The position numbers and the translations under genes were made by a program. Positions 36,965 to 43,951 of a stretch of 64,000 nt of DNA are shown one piece after another. The notes under the pieces are model-generated. The model had not been told where the DNA came from. It was given only the letters and a program-made list of their open reading frames with translations, and ran no database searches. This DNA is from Pelomonas sp. SE-A7 (GTDB taxonomy: Bacteria; Pseudomonadota; Gammaproteobacteria; Burkholderiales; Burkholderiaceae_C), in assembly GCF_030345705.1 (NCBI RefSeq), contig NZ_JAUASW010000001.1, positions 2,356,001 to 2,420,000 on the forward strand, given 5' to 3'. The stretch's first letter is position 1; every line of letters starts with the position of its first letter.

Positions 36965-37342
36965 TCAGCCCTGAGCGACCTGGCAGACCATCTCGATGTT
37001 GTGGCCGTCCGGCGCGATGACGAAGGCCGCGTAGTAATTGGCGTTGTAATGCGGGCGCAGGCCCGGCGGGCCGTTGTCCTTCGCGCCCGCCGCCAGGGCC
37101 GCCGCGTAGAAGTCATCGACCTGCTGCCGGGTCGCGGCCTCGAAGGCGATGTGCAGATGGGCCGGCCTCTCCTGGGTCAGGAACAGCACCAGCGAGGCAT
37201 TGCTGCCCGGCCTGACCAGCTCGATGCCATAGCTGGGCTCGCCCTCGCCCGCCACATAGACCCCCAGCGGCGCGAGCGCCTGCAGGAAGAAGCGCTTGCT
37301 GGCTTCGAAATCGCTGACACCGAACTTGACGTGGTCGAACAT
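36965..37342 (-). CDS. VOC family protein
   Basis: This 125-residue protein begins MFDHVKFGVSDFEASKRFFLQALAPLG, the standard VOC opening with a candidate metal-binding His. A second candidate His is in AHLHIAFEA and a Glu is in GHNIEMVCQ. It is the last gene of a four-gene minus-strand run (membrane protein, MAPEG, DUF1761, VOC). The substrate is unknown. Confidence 0.87.
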   Translation of the reverse strand: MFDHVKFGVSDFEASKRFFLQALAPLGVYVAGEGEPSYGIELVRPGSNASLVLFLTQERPAHLHIAFEAATRQQVDDFYAAALAAGAKDNGPPGLRPHYNANYYAAFVIAPDGHNIEMVCQVAQG

Positions 37343-37357
37343 GGATGAAATGCCTTC

Positions 37358-37747
37358 TCAGTGCCACAGGCCCAGGATGAGGCCGAACAGGCAGAACTGC
37401 GCCAGGTGGTAGCCGCCATCGATCAGCCAGAGCTTGAACGAGCGCTGGGCGAACTGGTAGTTGATGCCGAAGCTGGCCGCGACGAAGCCACCGCCGGCCA
37501 GGACGCCGGCCTTGAGCGCGGCCTCCAGGGACGGGGCCGCGCCCAGCCAGCAGGCGAACGTGAAGGCGGCGATCAGCGAGAACAGGAAGCTGATGGCGAA
37601 GACCTTGCCCGGATGGCCGGCCTGCTTGTCGATGCCCCCGTTCTCGGTATTCCAGGTGCGGCCGAACAGGGCTTCGGAATACCAGAGTCCGCCCAGCAGG
37701 AAGCTGGAGACGGCGGCGATCACCGTGGCCGAGAGGTTGATGTTCAT
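37358..37747 (-). CDS. DUF1761 family membrane protein
   Basis: This 129-residue protein has four predicted membrane helices. The FLLGGLWYSEALFGRTW opening and the later SFKLWLIDGGYHLAQF segment are typical of DUF1761. Function is unknown. It lies 15 bases before the VOC gene and 22 bases after the MAPEG gene on the same strand, so these are probably co-transcribed. Confidence 0.85.
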   Translation of the reverse strand: MNINLSATVIAAVSSFLLGGLWYSEALFGRTWNTENGGIDKQAGHPGKVFAISFLFSLIAAFTFACWLGAAPSLEAALKAGVLAGGGFVAASFGINYQFAQRSFKLWLIDGGYHLAQFCLFGLILGLWH

Positions 37748-37769
37748 GCTCAGTTCTATTCCTTGTTGA

Positions 37770-38213
37770 TCAGTGGGAGCGATGTGCGAACTCGAGCGCC
37801 GCCATCCCGGTCAGCCCCAGCAACGGCAGGTTGGAAAGCGCGAACAGCAGGAAGCGCAGCTCGATCTTGTTCATCAGCGCCTGCACCAGGCTGTGCAGCA
37901 CCCGCAGCCCCACATAGGCCCAGGCCAGGGCCAGGCAGGTGGGCGTGGCCACGCCGAGCAGCGCCAGCGTCAGCGCGATGGCGTAGAAGATCGTCGGCTG
38001 CTCCATCAGGTGGTTGTAGTTGTCGGCCTTCCAGCGCACCCGCGCCGGCAGCGTGGCCATCTGCTCGCCCCGTGGCGCATGGGGGTCCGGCTTCATCTTG
38101 GCCGCGAACATGGCCGGCAGCCGCGTCGCGTACATCCAGGCCCACATCACCATGGACCAGGCCACCAGGGCGATGACCGGGCCCAGCATCGGGTATTGCA
38201 CGGAAGCATTCAT
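37770..38213 (-). CDS. MAPEG family membrane protein
   Basis: This 147-residue protein has four helices and the MAPEG core RVRWKADNYNHLMEQPTIFYAIALTLAL, including the conserved N-x-x-E-x-x motif. MAPEG proteins act in glutathione and eicosanoid metabolism; many bacterial members are uncharacterised. It follows AAGGACCCGAG and belongs to the four-gene membrane/VOC operon. Confidence 0.88.
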   Translation of the reverse strand: MNASVQYPMLGPVIALVAWSMVMWAWMYATRLPAMFAAKMKPDPHAPRGEQMATLPARVRWKADNYNHLMEQPTIFYAIALTLALLGVATPTCLALAWAYVGLRVLHSLVQALMNKIELRFLLFALSNLPLLGLTGMAALEFAHRSH

Positions 38214-38284
38214 CTCGGGTCCTTCTCTTCAGCGCGCAGCAGGGCTGCCAGTGTTGAACGACAGGCCTGGTCTCAGCGGATGGC

Positions 38285-38704
38285 TCACCCGACTCTCGGC
38301 TGCCGCATTGGCGTCAAGCGCCTGACCAGCAGCACCGCCGACACCAGCAGCAGCACGAGGCCGGTGACGGCCTCGGACCAGATGCTGATATTGGCCATCA
38401 GCGAGTACTCCGAGCACAGCGCCAGGGTGTAATGGGCCAGGCCGTCCAGCCCGAAAGCGCCGTACACGCCCAGCAGGGCCAGGGCCGCAGCAGGTCGCTT
38501 GAATCGGGTGGCCAGCAGCCAGGCCGCAGCACCCAGACCGGTGATCGCCAGCCAGATCAGATAGACATGCTCGCGCGTCAACCAGCCGGGCATGCCGGGA
38601 TAGAAGGCGATGTACTCGGCGTTGTGGCTGAAGTGCACGAAGCTGGCGATGCAATAGGCCAGTGCGAGGGCCACGAGGAAGCGAGGAAAGGTGACGATGG
38701 GCAT
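38285..38704 (-). CDS. four-helix membrane protein of unknown function
   Basis: This 139-residue protein (start at MPIVTFPRFLVALALAY) has four hydrophobic segments with histidines near the first (FVHFSHNAEYIAFYP) and in the third (LDGLAHYTLALCSEYS). An upstream in-frame ATG at 38731 is possible. It appears to be the first gene of the operon leading to MAPEG, DUF1761 and VOC. I do not recognise the family. Confidence 0.7.
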   Translation of the reverse strand: MPIVTFPRFLVALALAYCIASFVHFSHNAEYIAFYPGMPGWLTREHVYLIWLAITGLGAAAWLLATRFKRPAAALALLGVYGAFGLDGLAHYTLALCSEYSLMANISIWSEAVTGLVLLLVSAVLLVRRLTPMRQPRVG

Positions 38705-38784
38705 TGAGAGTTCTTGTGGCTGTCTAGGCATGGATCAACTCTATCGCTCCAGTGCCGCTTGCCTTAGTCACGCAAGGAATGGCT

Positions 38785-38960
38785 AAAGGTCGGCGACGAG
38801 CTCGGCGCGCTTCTCCTCGAACTCCTGCTCGGTCAACACCACCTTGCACTGGCCCAAGACGGCTTGTCGTCAAGTCACCGATCCAGTCCGGATTCATGCC
38901 TTTCTCTAGAAGTTGCATTGCGTTTTGAACTCGGCCGCCTACGACGGCCTCGGCCGACTC
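38785..38960 (-). pseudogene. possible frameshifted remnant ending in a SHOCT-like tail
   Basis: One minus-strand frame encodes RVQNAMQLLEKGMNPDWIGDL and then loses sense. A different frame just downstream encodes VLGQCKVVLTEQEFEEKRAEL and stops at TAG 38785-38787. The second piece resembles the short C-terminal SHOCT module. No start codon with a ribosome site joins them. This reads as a decayed gene next to the low-GC accessory stretch. Confidence 0.35.
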
Positions 38961-38961
38961 C

Positions 38962-39723
38962 CTATGCCTGTGCAAGCTCCCGAAGCTTGGCGCGCACCTC
39001 TTCGGACGCATAGCTCGCGTAGCCTTTGGCAAGAGCGAACTGAAGCACGGCCCTTTGCCCCTCCGGAGTTCGGAGCTCACTTGCCCGAGTTCGAAGCAAG
39101 CGCGACCACTCGTAGGAGTAGCGGAATCCGTTGGCGGCATCTTCGGAGGCCTGAAAGAGTTGCAATGCCTTGCTGAAATCCTTCGAAGCAAGGGCGTCGA
39201 ACGCCTGTGCCTCAAACTGTGCGGCCTTCCCTGTGTCCTGGGTGGATACGTGGCGCTGAGGCGCACCGGCCACCGCGAGGCTCCGTTTCGTGGTCTCGAC
39301 GATTCCACCCAGAGTGGTGGCCCGCTGCTGGAGTGCCGTGACGCTTCGAAGAACGGCCTCGCGTGAAGCCGTCGTACCCGCGACTTGGGTCTTGATGCTC
39401 TCAAGCGCGGCTTGCTGCTGTTCGAGCTCCTTGGCGACTTGCACGAGTTGCGCCCTTTGCTCGCGGACGCCAGCTTCCAATTCGGCCTTCTGCTGCGTCA
39501 GCTGCTTCGTGTCGAGCTGAAGAGAAGCAGTCTTGATCTCGGCCAGTTGCTGAATCCGCTCAGAGCTGTTCAGCTGGACGAGATTCGTGCCGAGCGACAG
39601 CGCCAGTGGTCCCAGGCCAAGCCAAAAGCTCGGTCGCCGGATGAAGGGTCGTGAGAGGTTTCCAGTTTCGGCAACTAGCTTCTTGACTTCCCACTGCAGC
39701 TTGTCATCGTTGGTGTACGGCAT
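38962..39723 (-). CDS. membrane-anchored coiled-coil protein of unknown function
   Basis: This 253-residue protein has one hydrophobic segment near residues 34-50 (WLGLGPLALSLGTNLVQL). A long Gln/Glu/Leu-rich coiled coil follows at about 55-140 (QLDTKQLTQQKAELEAGVREQ), then a C-terminal helical region resembling TPR-like repeats. ATG 39723 follows CGGGAG. Base composition is lower in GC than the flanking core genes. Function is not recognised. Confidence 0.65.
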   Translation of the reverse strand: MPYTNDDKLQWEVKKLVAETGNLSRPFIRRPSFWLGLGPLALSLGTNLVQLNSSERIQQLAEIKTASLQLDTKQLTQQKAELEAGVREQRAQLVQVAKELEQQQAALESIKTQVAGTTASREAVLRSVTALQQRATTLGGIVETTKRSLAVAGAPQRHVSTQDTGKAAQFEAQAFDALASKDFSKALQLFQASEDAANGFRYSYEWSRLLRTRASELRTPEGQRAVLQFALAKGYASYASEEVRAKLRELAQA

Positions 39724-39877
39724 TTGCACTCCCGATCGAGTTCGTCTACAGCCCGCTCGTGAGCGCCACCGGGGCGGCCGGACAACGAATGGACCTCAGC
39801 ACCCAAGTCCAGCCTGTCCACCCCACTTGGTGCAGGCACGCATCATTGAATGCCAGCCCTTCTCCCCGGGAGACAGG

Positions 39878-39927
39878 ACTTTCCCGAGCCAGCCTCCTCA
39901 ATCTGCACGATAGGCGGCCGACGCGCT
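39878..39927. repeat. intergenic repeat, copy A
   Basis: TTTCCCGAGCCAGCCT, then TCAATC, GCACG and AGGCG, are shared in order with copy B at 41676-41724, about 40 of 50 bases alike. Copy A sits directly at the 3' end of the minus-strand gene at 39926. The nature of the element is unknown. Confidence 0.45.
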
Positions 39928-40423
39928 ACTTCCGCGAATAGCGGCCGTCAAAGGCCACGCTCCACGGGCCGTTGCCTTCGCTGGACTCCCACAACTGCCG
40001 CACGCTGCCATCGCTGTTCGGCGTCCAGGTGATGCGGTGCCGTGTGAGCTTGGCATCGGCGCCGGTGGTCTGGCCTTCGAGCACCATGCTGCCATTGCGC
40101 AGGCCACCCTCGAGCAGCAGCAAGGTGCCGGTGGTGTCGACCCAGGTCTGGTGCCAGACCTTGCGCCCCGCGTCATAGGTGTTCAGGCTCTCGCCGCTGT
40201 AGCCGCGGCCGGTGTCGTAGCGCTCGTGCAGCACGCAGCCGTTGTATTCGCTGACGATGCGATTGGTGCCCGCCAGCTTGCCGTCCGGCGTGTGGACGTT
40301 CCATTCGCCGAGCCAGAAGTCGAACGCCCGATGGGCCGATGAATCACAAGGAGGAGCTGCCATTGCGCCGGATGCGGTGAGAGCGGAAATTGCCAGGATA
40401 GCGAATGCCTTTGCGGGACTCAT
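39926..40423 (-). CDS. secreted protein with a DUF1579-like (lipocalin-like) domain
   Basis: This 165-residue exported protein has a signal peptide (AFAILAISALTASGAMAA). The sequence HRAFDFWLGEWNVHTPDGKLAGTNRI, followed by alternating beta strands, resembles DUF1579 and related lipocalin-like proteins. One early cysteine (PPCDSSAH) is present. The role is unknown. It lies in the lower-GC stretch among other small secreted proteins. Confidence 0.65.
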   Translation of the reverse strand: MSPAKAFAILAISALTASGAMAAPPCDSSAHRAFDFWLGEWNVHTPDGKLAGTNRIVSEYNGCVLHERYDTGRGYSGESLNTYDAGRKVWHQTWVDTTGTLLLLEGGLRNGSMVLEGQTTGADAKLTRHRITWTPNSDGSVRQLWESSEGNGPWSVAFDGRYSRK

Positions 40424-40470
40424 GCGGGCTCCTGTTGGGCCTGATCACGGTTGAAACAGGACGGATCTCG

Positions 40471-40968
40471 TCACTGCAAGGCTTGCCTGACCAACTGGGC
40501 GCGCTCAGCGCCGACCCGCACAAGGATCGTGTCAATGGCCGGCTGCTCGCTGGCCCCGCAAAGACCGGGCTCCAGCTCGGTCGTCGGCAGGTACGGCTTT
40601 CCATTCCTGTGGATCTCCACTTTCCCGGCGATGGCCCCACCGCATCTTCCTGCGAGATTCGCGTTTCCAGGCGTCGGCGTGAAGGTGGCCTGAAACGTGG
40701 AGCCCGACAGCTTGCATGACATCGACCGCTTCTTGAGCGAAGTGATCATGCAAGGCCCGGTGGCTGGGCAGGGCTCATGCAGGACCAGGGCGCTGAAATC
40801 CACCACCCGCACGCCAGGCGCTGACGGCAGCGCTTCGACGGAAGGCAGGTAGCGAATGCTCATCTCACCCGCCTTCGAGTCGCAATGGACACTTGCCTTC
40901 TGAGCGTGGCACTGGGAAGCCGTGGCGAGGCCGATGGCAATGAGGATGGAGACGTACCGCATGAACAT
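40471..40968 (-). CDS. small secreted cysteine-containing protein of unknown function
   Basis: The reading frame encodes a signal peptide (MRYVSILIAIGLATASQCHAQ) and a mature part with several cysteines (VHCDSKAG, HEPCPATGPC, SMSCKL, GRCGGA, GLCGAS), suggesting disulfide bonds. Start codons at 40962, 40968 and 40998 are all possible; none has a clear ribosome site. Mature length is about 140 residues. No family was recognised. Confidence 0.55.
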   Translation of the reverse strand: MFMRYVSILIAIGLATASQCHAQKASVHCDSKAGEMSIRYLPSVEALPSAPGVRVVDFSALVLHEPCPATGPCMITSLKKRSMSCKLSGSTFQATFTPTPGNANLAGRCGGAIAGKVEIHRNGKPYLPTTELEPGLCGASEQPAIDTILVRVGAERAQLVRQALQ

Positions 40969-41064
40969 GGCGAGGCGACTAGCGTTGATGAAGAGCATCC
41001 GTTGGCGCGTCGACGCGGGTCGGATCAAGCGCCTGGCCAGGCAACAGCGCGTGCCACGGCTCGC

Positions 41065-41583
41065 TCACTCCGGTTTCGACGATGGCTTGTGGTCAAAGCT
41101 CAGCACCCTGGCAAGACGCCAGGCACCGTTCTCCTGCTTCCAGAGATGGACAAACTTGGCCACCTCGGATCCCGGCTCACCCTTCCTGGCGAAGACATGG
41201 CGACCCATCTGTATGGCGCCGTAGCCCTGCATGGGATAGACCTCGAGGCTCTCAGCGATCAAGGTTCGCGTCACGCCGTTGTCCCGAGGGCAGGACTTCA
41301 TCGTTCTGGCGGCTTCGCCAGCGGCCAGGCCTGTACGGTCGTGATAGAACTCCGCATCCTCGGTGAAGAGCGCCCGGAACTTGTTCGCGTCGCAGTTGAC
41401 AAAGGCTGCGTCGAAGAGCTCCTTGTCCATTCGCGCGAGTGCATCAAAGAGCGGGCCGGAGCGATTCGCGTCTTGAGCGGCGCAGACGGAGGCGCACGCT
41501 GCCAGGAGCAGGGCCATCAGCTGATCACGCCACCGAGCCGGGCCGGCCTTCGGGTTCTTGAGCATGGCGAGAAGAGCACACAT
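41065..41583 (-). CDS. secreted NTF2-like (SnoaL/DUF4440) protein
   Basis: A protein of about 172 residues whose N-terminus contains the hydrophobic stretch LMALLLAACASVCAAQ, either a signal peptide or a lipoprotein signal (LAAC). The mature part has the cone-shaped NTF2-like fold: LFDALARMDKELFDAAFVNCDANKFRALFTEDAEFYHDRTG and the closing KFVHLWKQENGAWRLARVLSFDH, typical of DUF4440. Such domains are enzymes or binding modules; the ligand is unknown. Confidence 0.72.
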   Translation of the reverse strand: MCALLAMLKNPKAGPARWRDQLMALLLAACASVCAAQDANRSGPLFDALARMDKELFDAAFVNCDANKFRALFTEDAEFYHDRTGLAAGEAARTMKSCPRDNGVTRTLIAESLEVYPMQGYGAIQMGRHVFARKGEPGSEVAKFVHLWKQENGAWRLARVLSFDHKPSSKPE

Positions 41584-41924
41584 GGCTTGGTCCTTTGCGA
41601 CATCGACCGTTGCGGCTGCTTTGGTGGCTCGCTGGCAAACAGCCCGGGGAAAATTTTCTGGCAGCCATGATAGGCAGTTTCCCGAGCCAGCCTTGTCAAT
41701 CGGCACGGGAGGCGCCGAATCGCTGCATCGATATGCCGGGTCTCGCCCAAGGTTCGATCATCAGGCCACCTGCCAGGCCACAGCCCAACTGAGGTGGGGA
41801 CCTGACGACGATGCGGAGACGCAAGGTCGGAGAAGAGTCGCGTTCCGCTCCAGAGCCGCGTGGATCCCCTAGGTCGGCGAGCATGCCCTTGATGGTGGAG
41901 CCGGGTGGGCGTCAGTTGCCAACG
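41584..41924. other. 341-base gene-free interval
   Basis: No convincing gene was found on either strand. It contains intergenic repeat copy B (41676-41724). Short open frames read through it but lack ribosome sites and family resemblance. No attC core pair (RYYYAAC...GTTRRRY) could be found. Confidence 0.5.
41676..41724. repeat. intergenic repeat, copy B
   Basis: This is the diverged second copy of the element at 39878-39927, with the 16-base core TTTCCCGAGCCAGCCT conserved exactly. It lies between the minus-strand genes at 41925 and 41583. Confidence 0.45.
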
Positions 41925-42719
41925 CTATTCAGCTACAGCAACCGGCAGGGATGCCTCGTGGTACTGCAAGCTGCGACGGCGTACCAAGAACAAGATGGCG
42001 CCCAAGGGGAATGCGAGCGTGAAGATCCACGGAGCCACGGGGCCGCTTTTCGCAAAGCCCGCGCCAAGCAGCACGAAGCTGACCGGCTGCACATTCCAGG
42101 AAGCCGTCGTCCAGTTGAAGTGGACCTGCACCAGGCCAATGGCGATGAACAGAATCCACAGCCACTTGCGCTGCTTCATCTTGGTCCGCACGCACAACAC
42201 CAGCGCGTAGACAACCAACATCGGAATAACGACGGCCAAGGCAAAGACGATGTAGTGCAGGGCTCCCTTGCCCTCAAAAGTGAACCGGTTCTCGGCGGCA
42301 AGTGATCGTGCCCTTGGAGTAAAGGTAATCCCCTGCAGGACGATCTTCCCGTCGCTGCGTTCGAGCGTGACAGCGGCAATTACCCACGCATCGGGGTACT
42401 CATACTCAAGCGTCAGCTCATAGGTGGTGCCAGCGGCGCGGGTCATCGTGTTTGAGCCGATGACAAGGACAGACTTTGGCGCGCCCTGCGGCAGCATGCC
42501 GGCCATCTGTTCAAGCTTGGCGCGCAAGTCCGGTGTGCGGAGGTCCGGATTCAGCGCCTCTTCAACCGCAGAGAAATCGCGGCTGCCAATCTTTGCCACC
42601 AGCTCCTTGGCCAGCGCGGCCTCTTGCTTGGGGATCAGACTCTCGAAGATGGACTCTTGGCTGCAAGCGCACATCACTAGGCTTGCGAGGATTGCGAAGG
42701 CGGTGATGATTCTTGGCAT
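41925..42719 (-). CDS. putative lipoprotein with C-terminal membrane domain, unknown function
   Basis: This 264-residue protein has an N-terminal signal (ITAFAILASLVMCACSQ) that could be processed at a cysteine. A soluble region of about 130 residues includes DLRAKLEQMAGMLPQGAPKSV and a beta-rich TTYELTLEYEYPDAWVIAAVTL segment. Four C-terminal hydrophobic helices follow (about 155-255). GC content is lower than in flanking core genes. I do not recognise the family. Confidence 0.62.
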   Translation of the reverse strand: MPRIITAFAILASLVMCACSQESIFESLIPKQEAALAKELVAKIGSRDFSAVEEALNPDLRTPDLRAKLEQMAGMLPQGAPKSVLVIGSNTMTRAAGTTYELTLEYEYPDAWVIAAVTLERSDGKIVLQGITFTPRARSLAAENRFTFEGKGALHYIVFALAVVIPMLVVYALVLCVRTKMKQRKWLWILFIAIGLVQVHFNWTTASWNVQPVSFVLLGAGFAKSGPVAPWIFTLAFPLGAILFLVRRRSLQYHEASLPVAVAE

Positions 42720-42760
42720 AGCCAGCGGCTGGTGAAGGCAAATGATCGGAGGCCACGCCG

Positions 42761-42780
42761 CGGTCGTTGAAGCACGACCG
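42761..42780 (-). terminator. hairpin between the ASCH gene and its downstream neighbour
   Basis: CGGTCGT and ACGACCG form a perfect seven-base stem with a six-base loop in the 162-base gap after the ASCH gene. No U-tract follows on the minus strand, so terminator function is uncertain. It is not an attC. Confidence 0.3.
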
Positions 42781-42881
42781 ACGATTGCAGCTTGCTGATT
42801 GGACCGCCGGCAATAGATGCCATCAGTGCGTAGTTACCCGGCCATTGACGCGTCGTCCTGTGCGTTGTGCAAGCCACCGGG

Positions 42882-43361
42882 TCATGAGCGAACGACATAG
42901 GCAACTCTGAACCGCTCACAGGCAACAAGCATGTTCTCGCTGAACTGGCGTCCTGATCGGGCGCATTCGCGAGTGAAGTACTGTCTATGTGCCTCTCGCC
43001 AGAACGACAACGAGCCATCCCCTTCGCCTTCAGTGGCCGCGAACTCGGAACTGACTTCGCTGAAAGGAACAACCTCGACTGATTCGGTTTCAATGATGCA
43101 CAGCGGCCTGCCCGCCCAGTTCGTGACGATGCTGAGATCGCCCGGGATAGGAATTCGCTTCCCTTCATCTTCGTAGGACCACACCGAGCCCGATGTTGCG
43201 CGCTTAGTACCTAGAAGCACGAGTTCGGCAAGCTCATTCGCCAGAGCTTCACTATCGCCAAAGACGCACACCTCGTAGAAGCGAGTGGGATCCACGCCGG
43301 CGATCGAATCGGCGAAAGCACTCCAGAAGTCAGCCAGGGGTGCCGGGATAGGTGTTGTCAT
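42882..43361 (-). CDS. ASCH-domain protein carried next to an attC site
   Basis: This 159-residue protein has the ASCH (PUA-like) fold, seen in LGTKRATSGSVWSYEDEGKRIPIPGDLSIVTNWAGRPLCIIETESVEVVPFSEVSSEFAA. ASCH proteins include RNA-binding proteins and the YqfB amidohydrolase; the GTKRATS motif is the conserved loop. Its ATG lies nine bases after the attC core GTTAGGC, exactly the arrangement of an integron gene cassette, with AAGAG as a ribosome site. Its own downstream attC is not detectable. Confidence 0.85.
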   Translation of the reverse strand: MTTPIPAPLADFWSAFADSIAGVDPTRFYEVCVFGDSEALANELAELVLLGTKRATSGSVWSYEDEGKRIPIPGDLSIVTNWAGRPLCIIETESVEVVPFSEVSSEFAATEGEGDGSLSFWREAHRQYFTRECARSGRQFSENMLVACERFRVAYVVRS

Positions 43362-43370
43362 GCTCTTGCA

Positions 43371-43439
43371 GCCTAACGTTGAAGCTGAGCCGCGAGCGGC
43401 GGCTTGCCGACGCGAGTCGGCTCGAGCGACTGGTTAGGT
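43371..43439 (-). other. attC site (integron cassette recombination site)
   Basis: On the plus strand GCCTAAC (43371-43377) and GTTAGGT (43433-43439) are the outer complementary boxes (RYYYAAC...GTTRRRY). Inside, GCTGAGCCG (43384-43392) pairs with CGGCTCGAGC (43418-43427), leaving one extrahelical G at 43424. That extra base marks L'' and shows the cassette orientation is minus, agreeing with the flanking genes. The size of 69 bases is typical. Confidence 0.85.
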
Positions 43440-43715
43440 ATCACCCGAGCCATTTAGGACAGCGCCTTTGCAGCGCCAACAAATGTTCCCGCTGCAGCAC
43501 CGATTGCGAGCCCTAGCGATATCGAATGCATCTGAACCAGCCGCGAAGGAAGAAGCCGAGCGCCACCGAACAGCAATGTCGCCGACAAAGCCAAGCCAAA
43601 GAGCATGTACTCGGTCCAGAGCCAATAAAGCCCAACAAAGGATGCAGCAATGGCGATCAACAGTAGCGCGATGTTCGAGATACCTGCGGCAAAGATCTGC
43701 ATTAATGCGGCCTAA
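43377..43715 (-). mobile_element. integron-type gene cassette (339 bp)
   Basis: The cassette runs from the core at 43710-43716 to the attC cut point at 43376/43377. It contains one gene on the minus strand (82 residues) starting eight bases after the core, and ends in a complete attC. The lower GC and the promoterless compact layout fit a mobile cassette. No intI integrase gene is present in the window, so this is a cassette cluster without an integrase or the end of a longer array. Confidence 0.72.
43454..43702 (-). CDS. cassette-encoded small membrane protein
   Basis: This 82-residue protein has two or three hydrophobic helices (SNIALLLIAIAASFVGLYWLW, MLFGLALSATLLFGGARLL, ISLGLAIGAAAGTFVGAA). 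It starts eight bases after a GTTAGGC core and ends 14 bases before an attC, filling the cassette. Its codon use is less GC-rich than neighbouring core genes. Small membrane proteins of unknown function are common in cassettes. Confidence 0.7.
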   Translation of the reverse strand: MQIFAAGISNIALLLIAIAASFVGLYWLWTEYMLFGLALSATLLFGGARLLPSRLVQMHSISLGLAIGAAAGTFVGAAKALS

Positions 43716-43716
43716 C
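43710..43716 (-). other. lone integron core site upstream of the cassette
   Basis: The minus strand reads ACTAAAC-GTTAGGC. GTTAGGC is a complete GTTRRRY core, but no RYYYAAC partner exists further upstream, so it is not a full attC. A tandem CTAGTTG direct repeat lies just upstream (minus strand, around 43738-43752). It could be a degenerate attI or the remains of a truncated attC. Confidence 0.5.
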
Positions 43717-43746
43717 GTTTAGTCGGCTGCAGTATCCAACTAGCAA

Positions 43747-43914
43747 CTAGCCACCTAACGTGATGCAGCCAGCGAATGATTGGACGGCGTGGCCGGACTC
43801 GTCATAGAGCGGACTTACCCGGGCACCGACGCGCCGCCGGGTGCAATAGGCCTCCCAATTGCTTGCGGCTGCCACAGGTTCGCCGCCGCCTGCCGAATCG
43901 ATCCAGGCCGGCAT
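43747..43914 (-). CDS. small ORF ending at the cassette boundary
   Basis: A 55-residue reading frame (MPAWIDSAGGGEPVAAASNW...) begins with ATG preceded by AGAGGTGGG, a good ribosome site. It ends GCITLGG at a TAG immediately after a GTTAGGT core-like sequence (43753-43759). It may be the 5' part of a gene cut by a cassette event, or a genuine small gene. No family was recognised. Confidence 0.4.
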   Translation of the reverse strand: MPAWIDSAGGGEPVAAASNWEAYCTRRRVGARVSPLYDESGHAVQSFAGCITLGG

Positions 43915-43951
43915 GCCCACCTCTTTCCGCTGGCGCCGCGCCAGCGTCCCC

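Noticed and set aside
42720..42881. An attC after the ASCH gene
   Set aside because: No RYYYAAC/GTTRRRY pair is present; the seven-base hairpin at 42761-42780 lacks attC boxes.
43710..43759. A second complete attC upstream of the cassette
   Set aside because: Two RYYYAAC-type boxes occur but in the same orientation, and no GTTRRRY partner exists at a suitable distance. Only a core site is supported.
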